From JANMZO01 sp031383405 (lineage in GTDB: Bacteria > Actinomycetota > Acidimicrobiia > Acidimicrobiales > JANYDT01), in assembly GCA_031383405.1 (NCBI GenBank), contig JANMZO010000409.1, positions 1 through 8,573 of the forward strand: 8,573 nt of DNA. Reading direction: 5' to 3'. Positions within the stretch are counted from its first letter, which is position 1. Every line of letters starts with the position of its first letter. A program made the translations under genes and the position numbers. Below the pieces are notes generated by a model. That model ran no database searches. It saw only the letters and a program-made list of their open reading frames with translations, and was not told the origin of the DNA. Below, in pieces: positions 1 to 6,177 of this stretch.

Positions 1-63
1 ACCGCGTCCCGCCGTACGGTCGCCCGCCTCCAGCGGCAACGGTGGCGTGCCGCGCCCCGCTGA
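1..63 (+). CDS. Possible C-terminal end of an ORF cut by the window edge
   Basis: Frame 1 is open from the first base and ends with TGA at 61-63, giving a 20-residue Arg-rich tail (ending in WRAAPR). No family can be recognised from so little. The reason to list it is position: its stop codon overlaps the first base of the attC-like element at 63-158, which is how integron gene cassettes are usually built, with the ORF ending at or inside the recombination site. Alternatively it is a chance open frame, since a second plus frame is also open across 2-148. Inference rests on context, not on the peptide. Confidence 0.2.
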   Translation, partial: TASRRTVARLQRQRWRAAPR

Positions 64-158
64 CCCAACGTTGGGTGGCTGGTCGCCCAACTTGGGGTCG
101 TTGCTACCCATCCGGGTGGTTACGCGCGTGATGAGACCGGCCAGTAGGTGAGTTGGGT
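63..158 (+). mobile_element. attC-like integron recombination site (96 bp)
   Basis: Seen directly: ACCCAAC at 63-69 and GTTGGGT at 152-158 are perfect reverse complements and match the attC R-box consensus (RYYYAAC and GTTRRRY). Inside them lie non-pairing spacers (70-75, 6 nt; 144-151, 8 nt), then a 9-bp inner stem, TGGCTGGTC (76-84) with GACCGGCCA (135-143), eight Watson-Crick pairs and one G-T. The remaining 50 nt (85-134) can form two small hairpins: 86-89 with 93-96, and 104-109 with 114-119. R box, unpaired spacer, L box and variable terminal structure is the known single-strand folding plan of attC, and 96 bp is within the usual size range. In that scheme the exchange point would be between G152 and T153. 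The R boxes are symmetric, so orientation is not fixed by them; plus is preferred because an ORF stops at its left end. No obvious extrahelical base is seen, and no integrase or second attC lies in the window. Confidence 0.45.
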
Positions 159-181
159 ACCGGTGACGGTGAAGTTGGGGA

Positions 182-2473
182 TCAGTCAGCCGGTGGGGTC
201 AGAGTGGTTGCGGACGTGGTGGTGGGGTCGAAGACGGGTTGCAGGGTTCCGGTGGCCCAGTTGGTGGTCTGGTCGCGGAAATGGGGGCTCGCCGGATGGC
301 CGGAAGCGCCGAGCGGCGATGCCCAGCGACTGTTGCCGCGATCGCTGAGGTCCCATACGTAACGTGCGGTTGAGCCGGTCATCGCGTTGGTGGTCACGCC
401 ACCGATCTGGTTCATCGCCATCACACAATCGCTGGCTCCGGAGAGTGGCCCGGAGGTCGGGCGGACCAGGGCATCAAGTCGATCGTCTAGCCCCCGGGCC
501 GGATGCAGGGGTGTGGCCTCGTGCAGGTTTCCCCACTGCCAGCCCGAGGGGTCATCACCAAAACGCTGCGTGAGAAATCCGACCGCGCGGCTTGAGGCTT
601 CGGCGATGAGCGGGTCCCACGAGGGTTGTCCGATGATCGTCGAGTCGTCGGCCGCTATCCAGTTGCCGATTGCGTTCGAGACACGGATCACCGCCGAAAG
701 CGCAGTGGCCGGCGGCTCCCAGCGGGAGAACGGATTGTCCGTCAAGGATGTCGGGAGAAGGCCGACGACGAGAATGCACAACTCATGCTTTATCTGTCCG
801 ATGAGGGCACCGGCTGCGGAGTCGGCCGCCATCGCACCGTCCCATCGTTCAAGGATTGACCGAATCTTGGGATCGCCGGTCGCTCGGAGCACCTGCTGGG
901 CGACCGTGAGACCCGGACCGGAAACGGTGTCGAGTTGAATGGCGATCTGGTCGTCGACCGAGAGTTGATCGCGATCGGCCAGACGGGCCCAGATCCGTTC
1001 GGCGCGGTGAGGCGGAGCGGCATCGTCGTTCAGGAGGTGCGGGTAGTCGCGGGAGGTGACCCGTTGGTTAGCGGTGACGATAGCGCCCGTGTCGGGATCC
1101 ACTGCACGCGGAAGATCGGCATCGGGGATGTAACCGGTCCAGTCATGGTCGGGCTCACAGCCGGGAACGGGGAGCACGCTGTTGAGGTGATGCCGAACGG
1201 GAAGTCGGCCGGCGGTCCGGTACGCGATATGACCCTCAGCGTCTGCGAGGACAAAGTTGTTGGCCGGCTCGACCCAGTCGTTCAGAGTGCGGTCAAGGTC
1301 GGCCACCGATCGGGCCGCGAACAGGGGAAGAATCGTTCGAAGGCTACCTCCGGCCTCAAAGAGCCCGGTCGACGCGAGCGCGATACCGATGCCGTGCGCA
1401 GCATTCCCGAGGATGACGGGCCCGTGACCAGTAAGTGCGCATTCGACTTCGACGGGGTTTCCGTCACGCACGGTGATCGATTCGGTCCGTTGATCTATCG
1501 CGGCGTCGGGCAGGCGCTCGATGAACAGATCCTGGTAGTCGGCCATTGCGTTCGTGACAGCCCACGCCACGTGAGGGGTCTGGGCAAAGTGCTGAATACC
1601 CGGAACGCCCGGAAACGAGAAGCCGGCTGCATCAATGTCGGGTCCGGTCAGATGAACCTGGTAATAGACATTAGGTACCTCGAATGGCCGGTGCGGGTCG
1701 CCGGAGACCAGCGGGTGACCGGAAGCCGTGCGACTGCCGTGTACAGCCCACGCGTTCGATCCCGACACCTGCAGACCAAGCGGTTCGAGCGTCGACAGGG
1801 CGTCACGCACACCGTCTGCGGCGAACAGTCCGGCATCAATAAGCGCGCCTACGGCATCGCGTGCCCCGGGTGGAACGATCAGAGGCGTGTCGCCGGAGGA
1901 TCCTTCAATACGGAAGGATCTCACCAGGTCGGGGCCAAGTGCCGCCAACACCCGGGCGTTCCACAGTTTGGTCTGCCAGGTGGCGAACGTAACGTGTCGA
2001 ACAAGGAAGATGGCGATCGCATGCCACCCCTCCCACGGTTCGTCGGGGACCTCAAGCGCCTGAAACTCCACCGGTCGGGCGTTGGTCGATGTCAGGAACG
2101 CGTTGACTCCCGCGGCATGACTGTCGAGCACTCCTTTGGTGGCGACATCGAGGCCGTCGTATCCGGAACGGGCGTATTCGCCCAGTCGGGCTCGACGATG
2201 AAAGCCGTCGTTCACGATATTGACAGCCGAACCGATCAGTTCCGCACTGCGACCGAGCGCGCGTCGACGGTCCCACTCCAACTGCCACAACCGATCCTGG
2301 GCGGTCGCAAATCCCTGGCCGAGGAAGAGGTCGGACACCGTGGATGCTTCGATATGGGGGATTCCCAGGCTGTCGCGACGGATCCTGACCTCGGCATCGA
2401 GGCCGACGACCTCGCCGACGGAACTGGTATGGCCGATCGCGTGAGTTGCGTTGAAAGGGGCGACGCGGGTCAT
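182..2473 (-). CDS. Penicillin acylase family Ntn hydrolase
   Basis: 763 residues. The family cleaves amide bonds (penicillins, cephalosporin side chains, acyl-homoserine lactones, other N-acyl compounds) after self-cleaving into alpha and beta chains. Visible: an alpha-chain segment with RDSLGIPHIEA (about 33-43) and ATAQDRLWQLEWDRRRALGR (about 56-75); the processing site and nucleophile in SGSNAWAV, where Ser239 would become the beta-chain N-terminus (alpha about 238, beta about 525 residues); AVTNAMADYQDLFIERL in the early beta chain, the region carrying the oxyanion Asn in the family; WGNLHEATPLHP and ASPHFRDQTTNWATG near the end. Length is normal. No signal peptide or hydrophobic N-terminal helix is visible, although many characterised members are periplasmic or secreted, so a cytoplasmic enzyme is likely unless the true start differs. 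The ATG lies 1 bp after the stop of the CinA-like gene, indicating translational coupling. Family assignment is firm; substrate is unknown. Confidence 0.93.
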   Translation of the reverse strand: MTRVAPFNATHAIGHTSSVGEVVGLDAEVRIRRDSLGIPHIEASTVSDLFLGQGFATAQDRLWQLEWDRRRALGRSAELIGSAVNIVNDGFHRRARLGEYARSGYDGLDVATKGVLDSHAAGVNAFLTSTNARPVEFQALEVPDEPWEGWHAIAIFLVRHVTFATWQTKLWNARVLAALGPDLVRSFRIEGSSGDTPLIVPPGARDAVGALIDAGLFAADGVRDALSTLEPLGLQVSGSNAWAVHGSRTASGHPLVSGDPHRPFEVPNVYYQVHLTGPDIDAAGFSFPGVPGIQHFAQTPHVAWAVTNAMADYQDLFIERLPDAAIDQRTESITVRDGNPVEVECALTGHGPVILGNAAHGIGIALASTGLFEAGGSLRTILPLFAARSVADLDRTLNDWVEPANNFVLADAEGHIAYRTAGRLPVRHHLNSVLPVPGCEPDHDWTGYIPDADLPRAVDPDTGAIVTANQRVTSRDYPHLLNDDAAPPHRAERIWARLADRDQLSVDDQIAIQLDTVSGPGLTVAQQVLRATGDPKIRSILERWDGAMAADSAAGALIGQIKHELCILVVGLLPTSLTDNPFSRWEPPATALSAVIRVSNAIGNWIAADDSTIIGQPSWDPLIAEASSRAVGFLTQRFGDDPSGWQWGNLHEATPLHPARGLDDRLDALVRPTSGPLSGASDCVMAMNQIGGVTTNAMTGSTARYVWDLSDRGNSRWASPLGASGHPASPHFRDQTTNWATGTLQPVFDPTTTSATTLTPPAD

Positions 2474-2474
2474 G

Positions 2475-2969
2475 TCAGAGGTTCACCGATCGGAGCGTTT
2501 CGTCGAGGAGCGTCAACGCGGCGAACGTGAAGGCGACCATGTTCTCCACGCGATCCTCTGATCCGGTCAGGATGTGGCGCGTTGCTTCAACCGGCCCGGC
2601 CACGGCCAACCATGCGTGACCGGCCGGATCACCGTAACGGTTCGGCGGCCCGGCGGCGCCGGCTTCGCCGAGTGCCCATGTCGAGCCGATCTTCGTCATC
2701 GCCGACCGGGCGAGGTACTGGGCGAACACTTCCGTGGCGCCGCGCATACCCTCGGGCGTTTCAATCGCACCTTCAAAGAGCGCCCGGTTGGCCTTGAACG
2801 TGTAGATCACCGCGCCTCCGAGGTAGTACGCCGACGCACCGGGCACGCTCAGCAACGTTGCGGAGATGAGTCCGCCGGCCGAACCTTCGGCGACGGTCAC
2901 CGTTTCCTTACGCTCCTTGAGCATCGATCCGACGCGTCGGGCCAGCGATTCCAATTCAGGGGTGAACAT
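2475..2969 (-). CDS. CinA/PncC-like protein with altered catalytic motifs
   Basis: 164 residues, the size of a stand-alone CinA C-terminal domain. Classical members (PncC) deamidate nicotinamide mononucleotide. The fold signature is visible: an N-terminal helix (FTPELESLARRVGSMLKERK), TVTVAEGSAGGLISATLLSVPGAS at 24-46, VIYTFKANR (54-62), GEAGAAGP at 101-108, and a C-terminal helix (VENMVAFTFAALTLLDETL). Where classical PncC has AESCTGG, this has AEGSAGG (27-33), and where they have a YSNEAK-type motif with a conserved Lys, this has YTFKAN (56-61), with Lys two places earlier. Classical NMN deamidase activity is therefore doubtful. A related divergent clade with AETAAGG-type motifs exists in bacteria and fungi, as far as I recall. 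The frame stays open upstream to 3317, but ATG at 2967-2969 was chosen because family similarity begins there and the longer form would overlap the upstream gene. There is no strong Shine-Dalgarno. Downstream, 1 bp separates it from the acylase. Confidence 0.85.
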   Translation of the reverse strand: MFTPELESLARRVGSMLKERKETVTVAEGSAGGLISATLLSVPGASAYYLGGAVIYTFKANRALFEGAIETPEGMRGATEVFAQYLARSAMTKIGSTWALGEAGAAGPPNRYGDPAGHAWLAVAGPVEATRHILTGSEDRVENMVAFTFAALTLLDETLRSVNL

Positions 2970-2982
2970 GCCCGCAAGCACA

Positions 2983-3005
2983 CCACATCCGGTTGCGCGA
3001 TGTGG
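2983..3005. repeat. Perfect 7-bp inverted repeat before the CinA-like gene
   Basis: CCACATC (2983-2989) and GATGTGG (2999-3005) are exact reverse complements around a 9-nt centre. The nearer arm lies 13 bp upstream of the CinA-like start codon. It could be a repressor site overlapping the transcript start or a 5' UTR hairpin. Symmetry of this size can also occur by chance, and no matching copy was seen elsewhere in the window. Confidence 0.3.
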
Positions 3006-3094
3006 AACCGGACCCGCCAGCGACAGGACTCGCGGCTTACGCTCACCGAAGGCGACCGAGGCTCGATTAACGGGCGGATGCGTGCGAGACTTGA

Positions 3095-3121
3095 AGTTTA
3101 GGGCTTGGCCGCCTTTGTCGA
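3095..3121 (-). promoter_or_regulatory. Weak candidate promoter for the CinA-like/acylase pair
   Basis: Read on the minus strand, TCGACA (3116-3121) and TAAACT (3095-3100) resemble -35 and -10 boxes with a 15-nt spacer, which is shorter than ideal. They sit in the 169-bp gap after the oxidoreductase gene and about 125 bp before the CinA-like start. If real, the two downstream genes could be expressed independently of the oxidoreductase. Pattern-based guess only. Confidence 0.18.
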
Positions 3122-3138
3122 GAGATGCAACGCAGTGT

Positions 3139-4005
3139 TCAGCGGTCGATGACGGCGAGCGCGTCGATGCGCTCGTGAAGCTGTGGGGCGTTGATGCCAA
3201 CGGCAACGACCACCTCGGTGACGCCTGCAGTCGCGGAAGCATCAAGGTAACGCTTGAAGTCGTCGGTTGACCCGTTGAAGGGGAGGCCGATCTTGCGGCC
3301 GAGGGTCGAAGGGTCACGACCCTCCGCTTCGCATACCTGGTCGAGTTCGCGCATAGCTGCGGCGATTTCTTCGCCGTGAAGATTCCATCCGTACCAGCCG
3401 GTCCCGTGGCGGGCCGCCCGGCGCATCGACGCGCTGCCTCCGCCGACCCAGATTGGCAGCGGCGACTGGATCGGCTTCGGTTCGGCGATCACGTCGGCGA
3501 AGTCGATGAACTCGCCGTGAAAGGTCACGAGCTCATCCGTCCACAGGGCCTTCATCACCTTGAGATATTCGTCTGTACGCTTACCTCTTGCAGCCCACGG
3601 TACGCCGAGGGCCGCGTACTCTTCGCTGCTCCAACCGATGCCGATGCCGAAATCGAAACGTCCGTTGCTGGCGTGGTCGACGGCGACCACCTCCTGGGCG
3701 AGGACGACCGGGTTGCGCTGGGGAAGAATCAGCACCGCGGTGCCGACCCTCACGCGCTCGGTTGCCGCCGCCGCCACCGTTGCGGCAAACAGCGGATCGT
3801 AAACTCCCTGGCGTTTCCCGAAGCCCGGGTCGCCGTCTTCGGTGTAGGGGTACTTCGAGGTGTAGGTCGGAAAGAAGACAACGTGTTCCGGAAACCAGAT
3901 GGAGACGATTCCGGCCGCCTCGGCGTGGATGGCCACCGACTTGATGTCAGCCATGGTCCGTTGTGGGCGACCGTTGAAGGGAACGACGAGACCGATATTC
4001 ATCAT
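3139..4005 (-). CDS. LLM-class (luciferase-like) F420-dependent oxidoreductase
   Basis: 288 residues, typical for a single-domain bacterial-luciferase-like TIM-barrel oxidoreductase. These enzymes use F420 or flavin to reduce or oxidise small molecules in the cytoplasm. Visible family blocks: the N-terminal strand MNIGLVVPFNG, SIWFPEHVVF (35-44), ERVRVGTAVLILPQRNPVVLAQ (83-104), VDHASNGRFDFGIGIGW (109-125), KRTDEYLKVMKALWTDE (142-158), HGEFIDF, and PLPIWVGGGSASMRRAARHGTGWY (182-205), a stretch that contributes to cofactor phosphate binding in the family. The combination is closest to the F420-dependent TIGR03619-type subfamily common in actinobacteria; F420 rather than FMN is an inference from family and probable host. 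Two ATG codons stand in tandem; the first is used here because a -10-like element lies 7 nt upstream. It is the first gene of the minus-strand block and may share a transcript with the CinA-like and acylase genes. Confidence 0.88.
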   Translation of the reverse strand: MMNIGLVVPFNGRPQRTMADIKSVAIHAEAAGIVSIWFPEHVVFFPTYTSKYPYTEDGDPGFGKRQGVYDPLFAATVAAAATERVRVGTAVLILPQRNPVVLAQEVVAVDHASNGRFDFGIGIGWSSEEYAALGVPWAARGKRTDEYLKVMKALWTDELVTFHGEFIDFADVIAEPKPIQSPLPIWVGGGSASMRRAARHGTGWYGWNLHGEEIAAAMRELDQVCEAEGRDPSTLGRKIGLPFNGSTDDFKRYLDASATAGVTEVVVAVGINAPQLHERIDALAVIDR

Positions 4006-4297
4006 TCGGGTGAGGCTAGTGCCAGTGCGCCTCAGTCTCTTTGTCCGGTGGCACGGACGTCTCGAGGACCTGAAGATTGGTACCAGCCATTTCCCCTCAC
4101 TCTGGTCGTGGTGTTACGAAGTTTGGCCCGGCGGCGAAACCAAGGTCAAGGTTCGGATCTTCGTCACCGCAGACCCGAACGGAGTTCGCACCGAGGGTGT
4201 GCCCGGTTAGCGGCGTCCGAGGACGTGGTCACCTGCGTGGTAGAGCCGGTTCGGCTTCGGATGGGCGGACGGGGGCGGTTGTCGGGCATCATGGACG
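4006..4297. other. Divergent intergenic region between the two gene blocks
   Basis: 292 bp between the oxidoreductase (minus) and the methyltransferase (plus), expected to hold promoters for both. The oxidoreductase side has a -10-like element right before its start. On the methyltransferase side no convincing promoter is visible. A short hairpin, AGCCG (4244-4248) with CGGCT (4252-4256), lies about 40 bp before that gene. A six-codon frame at 4291-4311 overlaps its start. Nothing resembling a tRNA or a recognisable protein was found. Confidence 0.5.
4013..4018 (-). promoter_or_regulatory. Candidate -10 box of a leaderless promoter
   Basis: On the minus strand TAGCCT fits TANNNT and ends 7 nt before the first ATG of the oxidoreductase gene. 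With that spacing the transcript would start at or within a few bases of the A of ATG, so the mRNA would have no 5' UTR, a frequent arrangement in actinobacteria. In agreement, no Shine-Dalgarno precedes the start. No clear -35 box is seen (GAGACT lies at about the right distance). Confidence 0.4.
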
Positions 4298-4993
4298 GTG
4301 ATGACCCATGACCCGCAGTCCCGTACCGATTCGGCTGGCTCCGACGATTCGGTCGGTGGCGCCGCCGCCGACAAGAGTTGGCTGCGTAGGCCCCTCACCG
4401 ACTCGATCGAGATAGCGAGCCACTATGACGGGTGGGCTGCGACCTACGAAACCGATCTCGTCGGAACGTGGCGGTACGAGGCACCGTTCGAGGCCGCCCG
4501 CCGCTTGGCCGCCATGGGAGCCTCCTCACCTGTTCTCGACATCGGCTGCGGCATCGGGGTCACCGGTCGGGCTTTGGCCGCAGAGGGCTTCAGCGAGATC
4601 GACGGAGTCGACCTCTCGGAGGTTTCGCTTGCTGCAGCGCATGCGACCGGTCACTACCAACATCTTCGGCGTCATGACTTCAACGAAGCCCCCCTTCCGT
4701 TTCCGGACGATTCGTATGGTGCCGTCGAATGTGTCGGTGTGCTGAGTTACGCGTGGGAACCCCGCAACCTGGTTCTCGAGATGTGCCGTGTGGTCCGGCC
4801 CGGTGGCGCCCTCGTGTTCACCCATCGGACCGATCTTTGGAAAGAACAGAATTTCGAGGAGGTGCTGAACGGTCTTCGTGATGCCGGGCATCTGAGTGAC
4901 GTTGACTGGAGTGAGCCGATGCCCTATATGCCTGGCAACGAGGACTTCACCGACCAGATCCAGGTCCACTACGTGTCGGGCCGGGTTCGCTGA
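4298..4993 (+). CDS. Class I SAM-dependent methyltransferase, METTL27-like
   Basis: 231 residues from GTG 4298, or 230 from ATG 4301, which is equally likely as the start. It transfers a methyl group from S-adenosylmethionine to an unknown acceptor, in the cytosol. Visible: a hydrophilic, probably disordered leader (1-30); an HYDGWAATYETDL block (42-54) followed by WRYEAPFEAARRL; motif I VLDIGCGIGVTG (79-90), the SAM-binding loop; the acidic residue after strand 2 in GVDLS (Asp105); HDFNEAPLPFPDDSYGAVEC (126-145), with the motif II aspartate region altered to GAVEC; and RVVRPGGALVFT (164-175). The YDxWAxxYExD start plus Y.AP resembles the METTL27 (WBSCR27) group, whose substrates are poorly known. 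It is the first gene of the plus-strand block, 131 bp before the transporter. The methyltransferase call is firm, the subgroup moderate. Confidence 0.88.
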   Translation: MMTHDPQSRTDSAGSDDSVGGAAADKSWLRRPLTDSIEIASHYDGWAATYETDLVGTWRYEAPFEAARRLAAMGASSPVLDIGCGIGVTGRALAAEGFSEIDGVDLSEVSLAAAHATGHYQHLRRHDFNEAPLPFPDDSYGAVECVGVLSYAWEPRNLVLEMCRVVRPGGALVFTHRTDLWKEQNFEEVLNGLRDAGHLSDVDWSEPMPYMPGNEDFTDQIQVHYVSGRVR

Positions 4994-4995
4994 AC

Positions 4996-5020
4996 GGTCG
5001 CGGCGTTACGGACGGCGACC
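4996..5020. repeat. Small inverted repeat after the methyltransferase stop
   Basis: GGTCGC (4996-5001) and GCGACC (5015-5020) are reverse complements with a 13-nt loop, starting 2 bp after the methyltransferase stop. No T-run follows, so an intrinsic terminator is not supported; it may only be a 3'-end mRNA hairpin or chance in GC-rich DNA. The rest of the 131-bp gap (4994-5124) shows nothing recognisable. Confidence 0.15.
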
Positions 5021-5124
5021 CGGCGACTCGGCCCGGCCAAGCGGCGACGTGACGTTCTTCTCCGTGGCCCCGACAGTCAAGGCCCAGTTCGTGGCCGAGC
5101 GCGTTTACCGGGAAGAATGGGCAA

Positions 5125-6111
5125 ATGGAAGTTCGTGGGGATCAGCGGTCCGGATACGTCGATGATGTGGCGGCAGTGTCGGGTGAAGGCGGGATCGTCA
5201 TTTCGCACATACCTGAAGGGGGCCGCGCATCACCAACCTCGATAATCCTTCTGATCGTGTCTGCGCTCATGTTCAGCACAGGTGGCCTGTTCGTCCGAAG
5301 TCTTGATCATCCGCACGCATGGACCACCGTGTTCTGGCGATCAGTCTCGGCTTGTGCAAGCCTCATCGCCCTGATCATCTGGCGGGAGAAGTCCAATGCG
5401 GTACACGCGATCCGCACGATGCGCTGGCCCGCTTACAGCGTGGCTGCCGCATTCGCGGCATCGTCGATCGGGATGGTCATCGCGCTTTCGCGAACGAGCG
5501 TCGCGATTGTGCTCGTGATCTTCTCGCTCAGTCCGCTTGCCGCCGCGATCATGGCGTGGGTTCTGATCGGCGAGCGCGTTCGCATCCACACCTGGATCGC
5601 CATCGCCGTGACCGTTCTCGGCGTCGGCTACATGGTTTCGGGTTCGCGGAGTGGCGCATCGATGACGGGTGCGTTGATCGCACTCGTGATCCCGCTTGCG
5701 TTCGGATACGGCACCGTTACGATCCGCCGGCACGCGGAGATTTCGATGGTGCCGGCCATGTTGCTGGCCACGGTGATAAGTGCACTTATTGCTCTCCCTT
5801 TTGCCCATCCTTTTGACGTGACCCGTCACGACTTCTTCCTGCTCTTGCTTTTCGGGTCGGCTCAGCTTGGGGTCGGTCTAGCGATCTTCAGTGTGGCGGC
5901 TACGGGGGCACCGGCGACTGACGTGGCCCTCCTGTCAATGTTGGAACCGATCATGGGACCTATCTGGGTCTGGGTGTTTCGAAGCGAGTATCCCGGAGTT
6001 GCCGCTTTGATAGGCGGCGTGATCGTGTTCATCGCTTTGGCTATCCATACGGTCTATGCCGCTTCTCGTGCTGCTTCTATGCCGCTCCTCGTGCAGGGTC
6101 TCCGGCCCTGA
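5125..6111 (+). CDS. EamA/DMT-family ten-helix membrane transporter
   Basis: 328 residues from ATG 5125. The drug/metabolite transporter superfamily exports or imports amino acids, nucleobases or other small metabolites across the inner membrane; the substrate cannot be predicted here. Ten hydrophobic segments are visible near residues 38-58, 65-86, 102-121, 125-148, 154-173, 180-198, 209-225, 236-256, 264-285 and 293-313, forming two EamA repeats (about 40-172 and 182-312). Each repeat has the usual proline and acidic signature: SLSPLAAAIMAWVLIGERV (134-152) and LSMLEPIMGPIWVWVFRSEY (270-289). The first 37 residues are hydrophilic and longer than usual, so a later start such as GTG at 5176 (Val18) is possible; GGAAG at about 5110-5114 gives weak support to the ATG. 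It lies downstream of the methyltransferase in the same direction and ends 66 bp before the DUF3039 gene. Confidence 0.92.
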   Translation: MEVRGDQRSGYVDDVAAVSGEGGIVISHIPEGGRASPTSIILLIVSALMFSTGGLFVRSLDHPHAWTTVFWRSVSACASLIALIIWREKSNAVHAIRTMRWPAYSVAAAFAASSIGMVIALSRTSVAIVLVIFSLSPLAAAIMAWVLIGERVRIHTWIAIAVTVLGVGYMVSGSRSGASMTGALIALVIPLAFGYGTVTIRRHAEISMVPAMLLATVISALIALPFAHPFDVTRHDFFLLLLFGSAQLGVGLAIFSVAATGAPATDVALLSMLEPIMGPIWVWVFRSEYPGVAALIGGVIVFIALAIHTVYAASRAASMPLLVQGLRP

Positions 6112-6135
6112 CGCCCATGACCGCCTGAGTACCGT
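6108..6135 (+). promoter_or_regulatory. Candidate promoter of the DUF3039 gene
   Basis: CTGACG (6108-6113) and TACCGT (6130-6135) resemble -35 and -10 boxes with a 16-nt spacer. The -35 overlaps the transporter stop codon. Transcription would start near 6142, leaving a 5' UTR of about 36 nt before ATG 6178. This would let the small gene be expressed apart from the transporter. Pattern match only. Confidence 0.28.
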
Positions 6136-6177
6136 AGGGGAGGTGGAGACCCGGGAACCGAGGCAGAATGGAAAGCG

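Noticed and set aside
63..76. Perfect 14-bp palindrome ACCCAACGTTGGGT as a stand-alone operator
   Set aside because: Better explained as the left R box of the attC-like element followed by its spacer; the distant partner at 152-158 and the inner stem account for more of the sequence.
31..76. Second attC ending at GTTGGGT 70-76, using the CAGCGG/CCGCTG stem (31-36, 57-62)
   Set aside because: No RYYYAAC partner is found at the required distance to the left within the window.
935..2530. Long plus-strand open frame (531 codons)
   Set aside because: It lies antisense to the penicillin acylase gene, has no recognisable motifs, and is rich in Arg/Gly/Val as expected for a GC-rich shadow frame.
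2970..3317. N-terminal extension of the CinA-like protein
   Set aside because: The frame is open but the added sequence is unlike the family and would overlap the oxidoreductase gene by about 180 bp; the family begins at the internal ATG 2967-2969.
4120..4260. Possible tRNA-like stretches with GGTTCG in the intergenic region
   Set aside because: No cloverleaf with acceptor, D and anticodon stems could be built around them.
3376..4311. Plus-strand open frame (311 codons)
   Set aside because: Antisense to the LLM oxidoreductase over most of its length, with no family features; its tail crosses the intergenic region without any recognisable domain.
4291..4311. Six-codon upstream ORF overlapping the methyltransferase start
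   Set aside because: Too short to judge, no Shine-Dalgarno, and no regulatory peptide pattern.
5776..5789. Perfect 14-bp palindrome ATAAGTGCACTTAT in the transporter gene
   Set aside because: About one such palindrome is expected by chance per roughly 16 kb, and it lies inside a coding helix; no reason to treat it as an operator.
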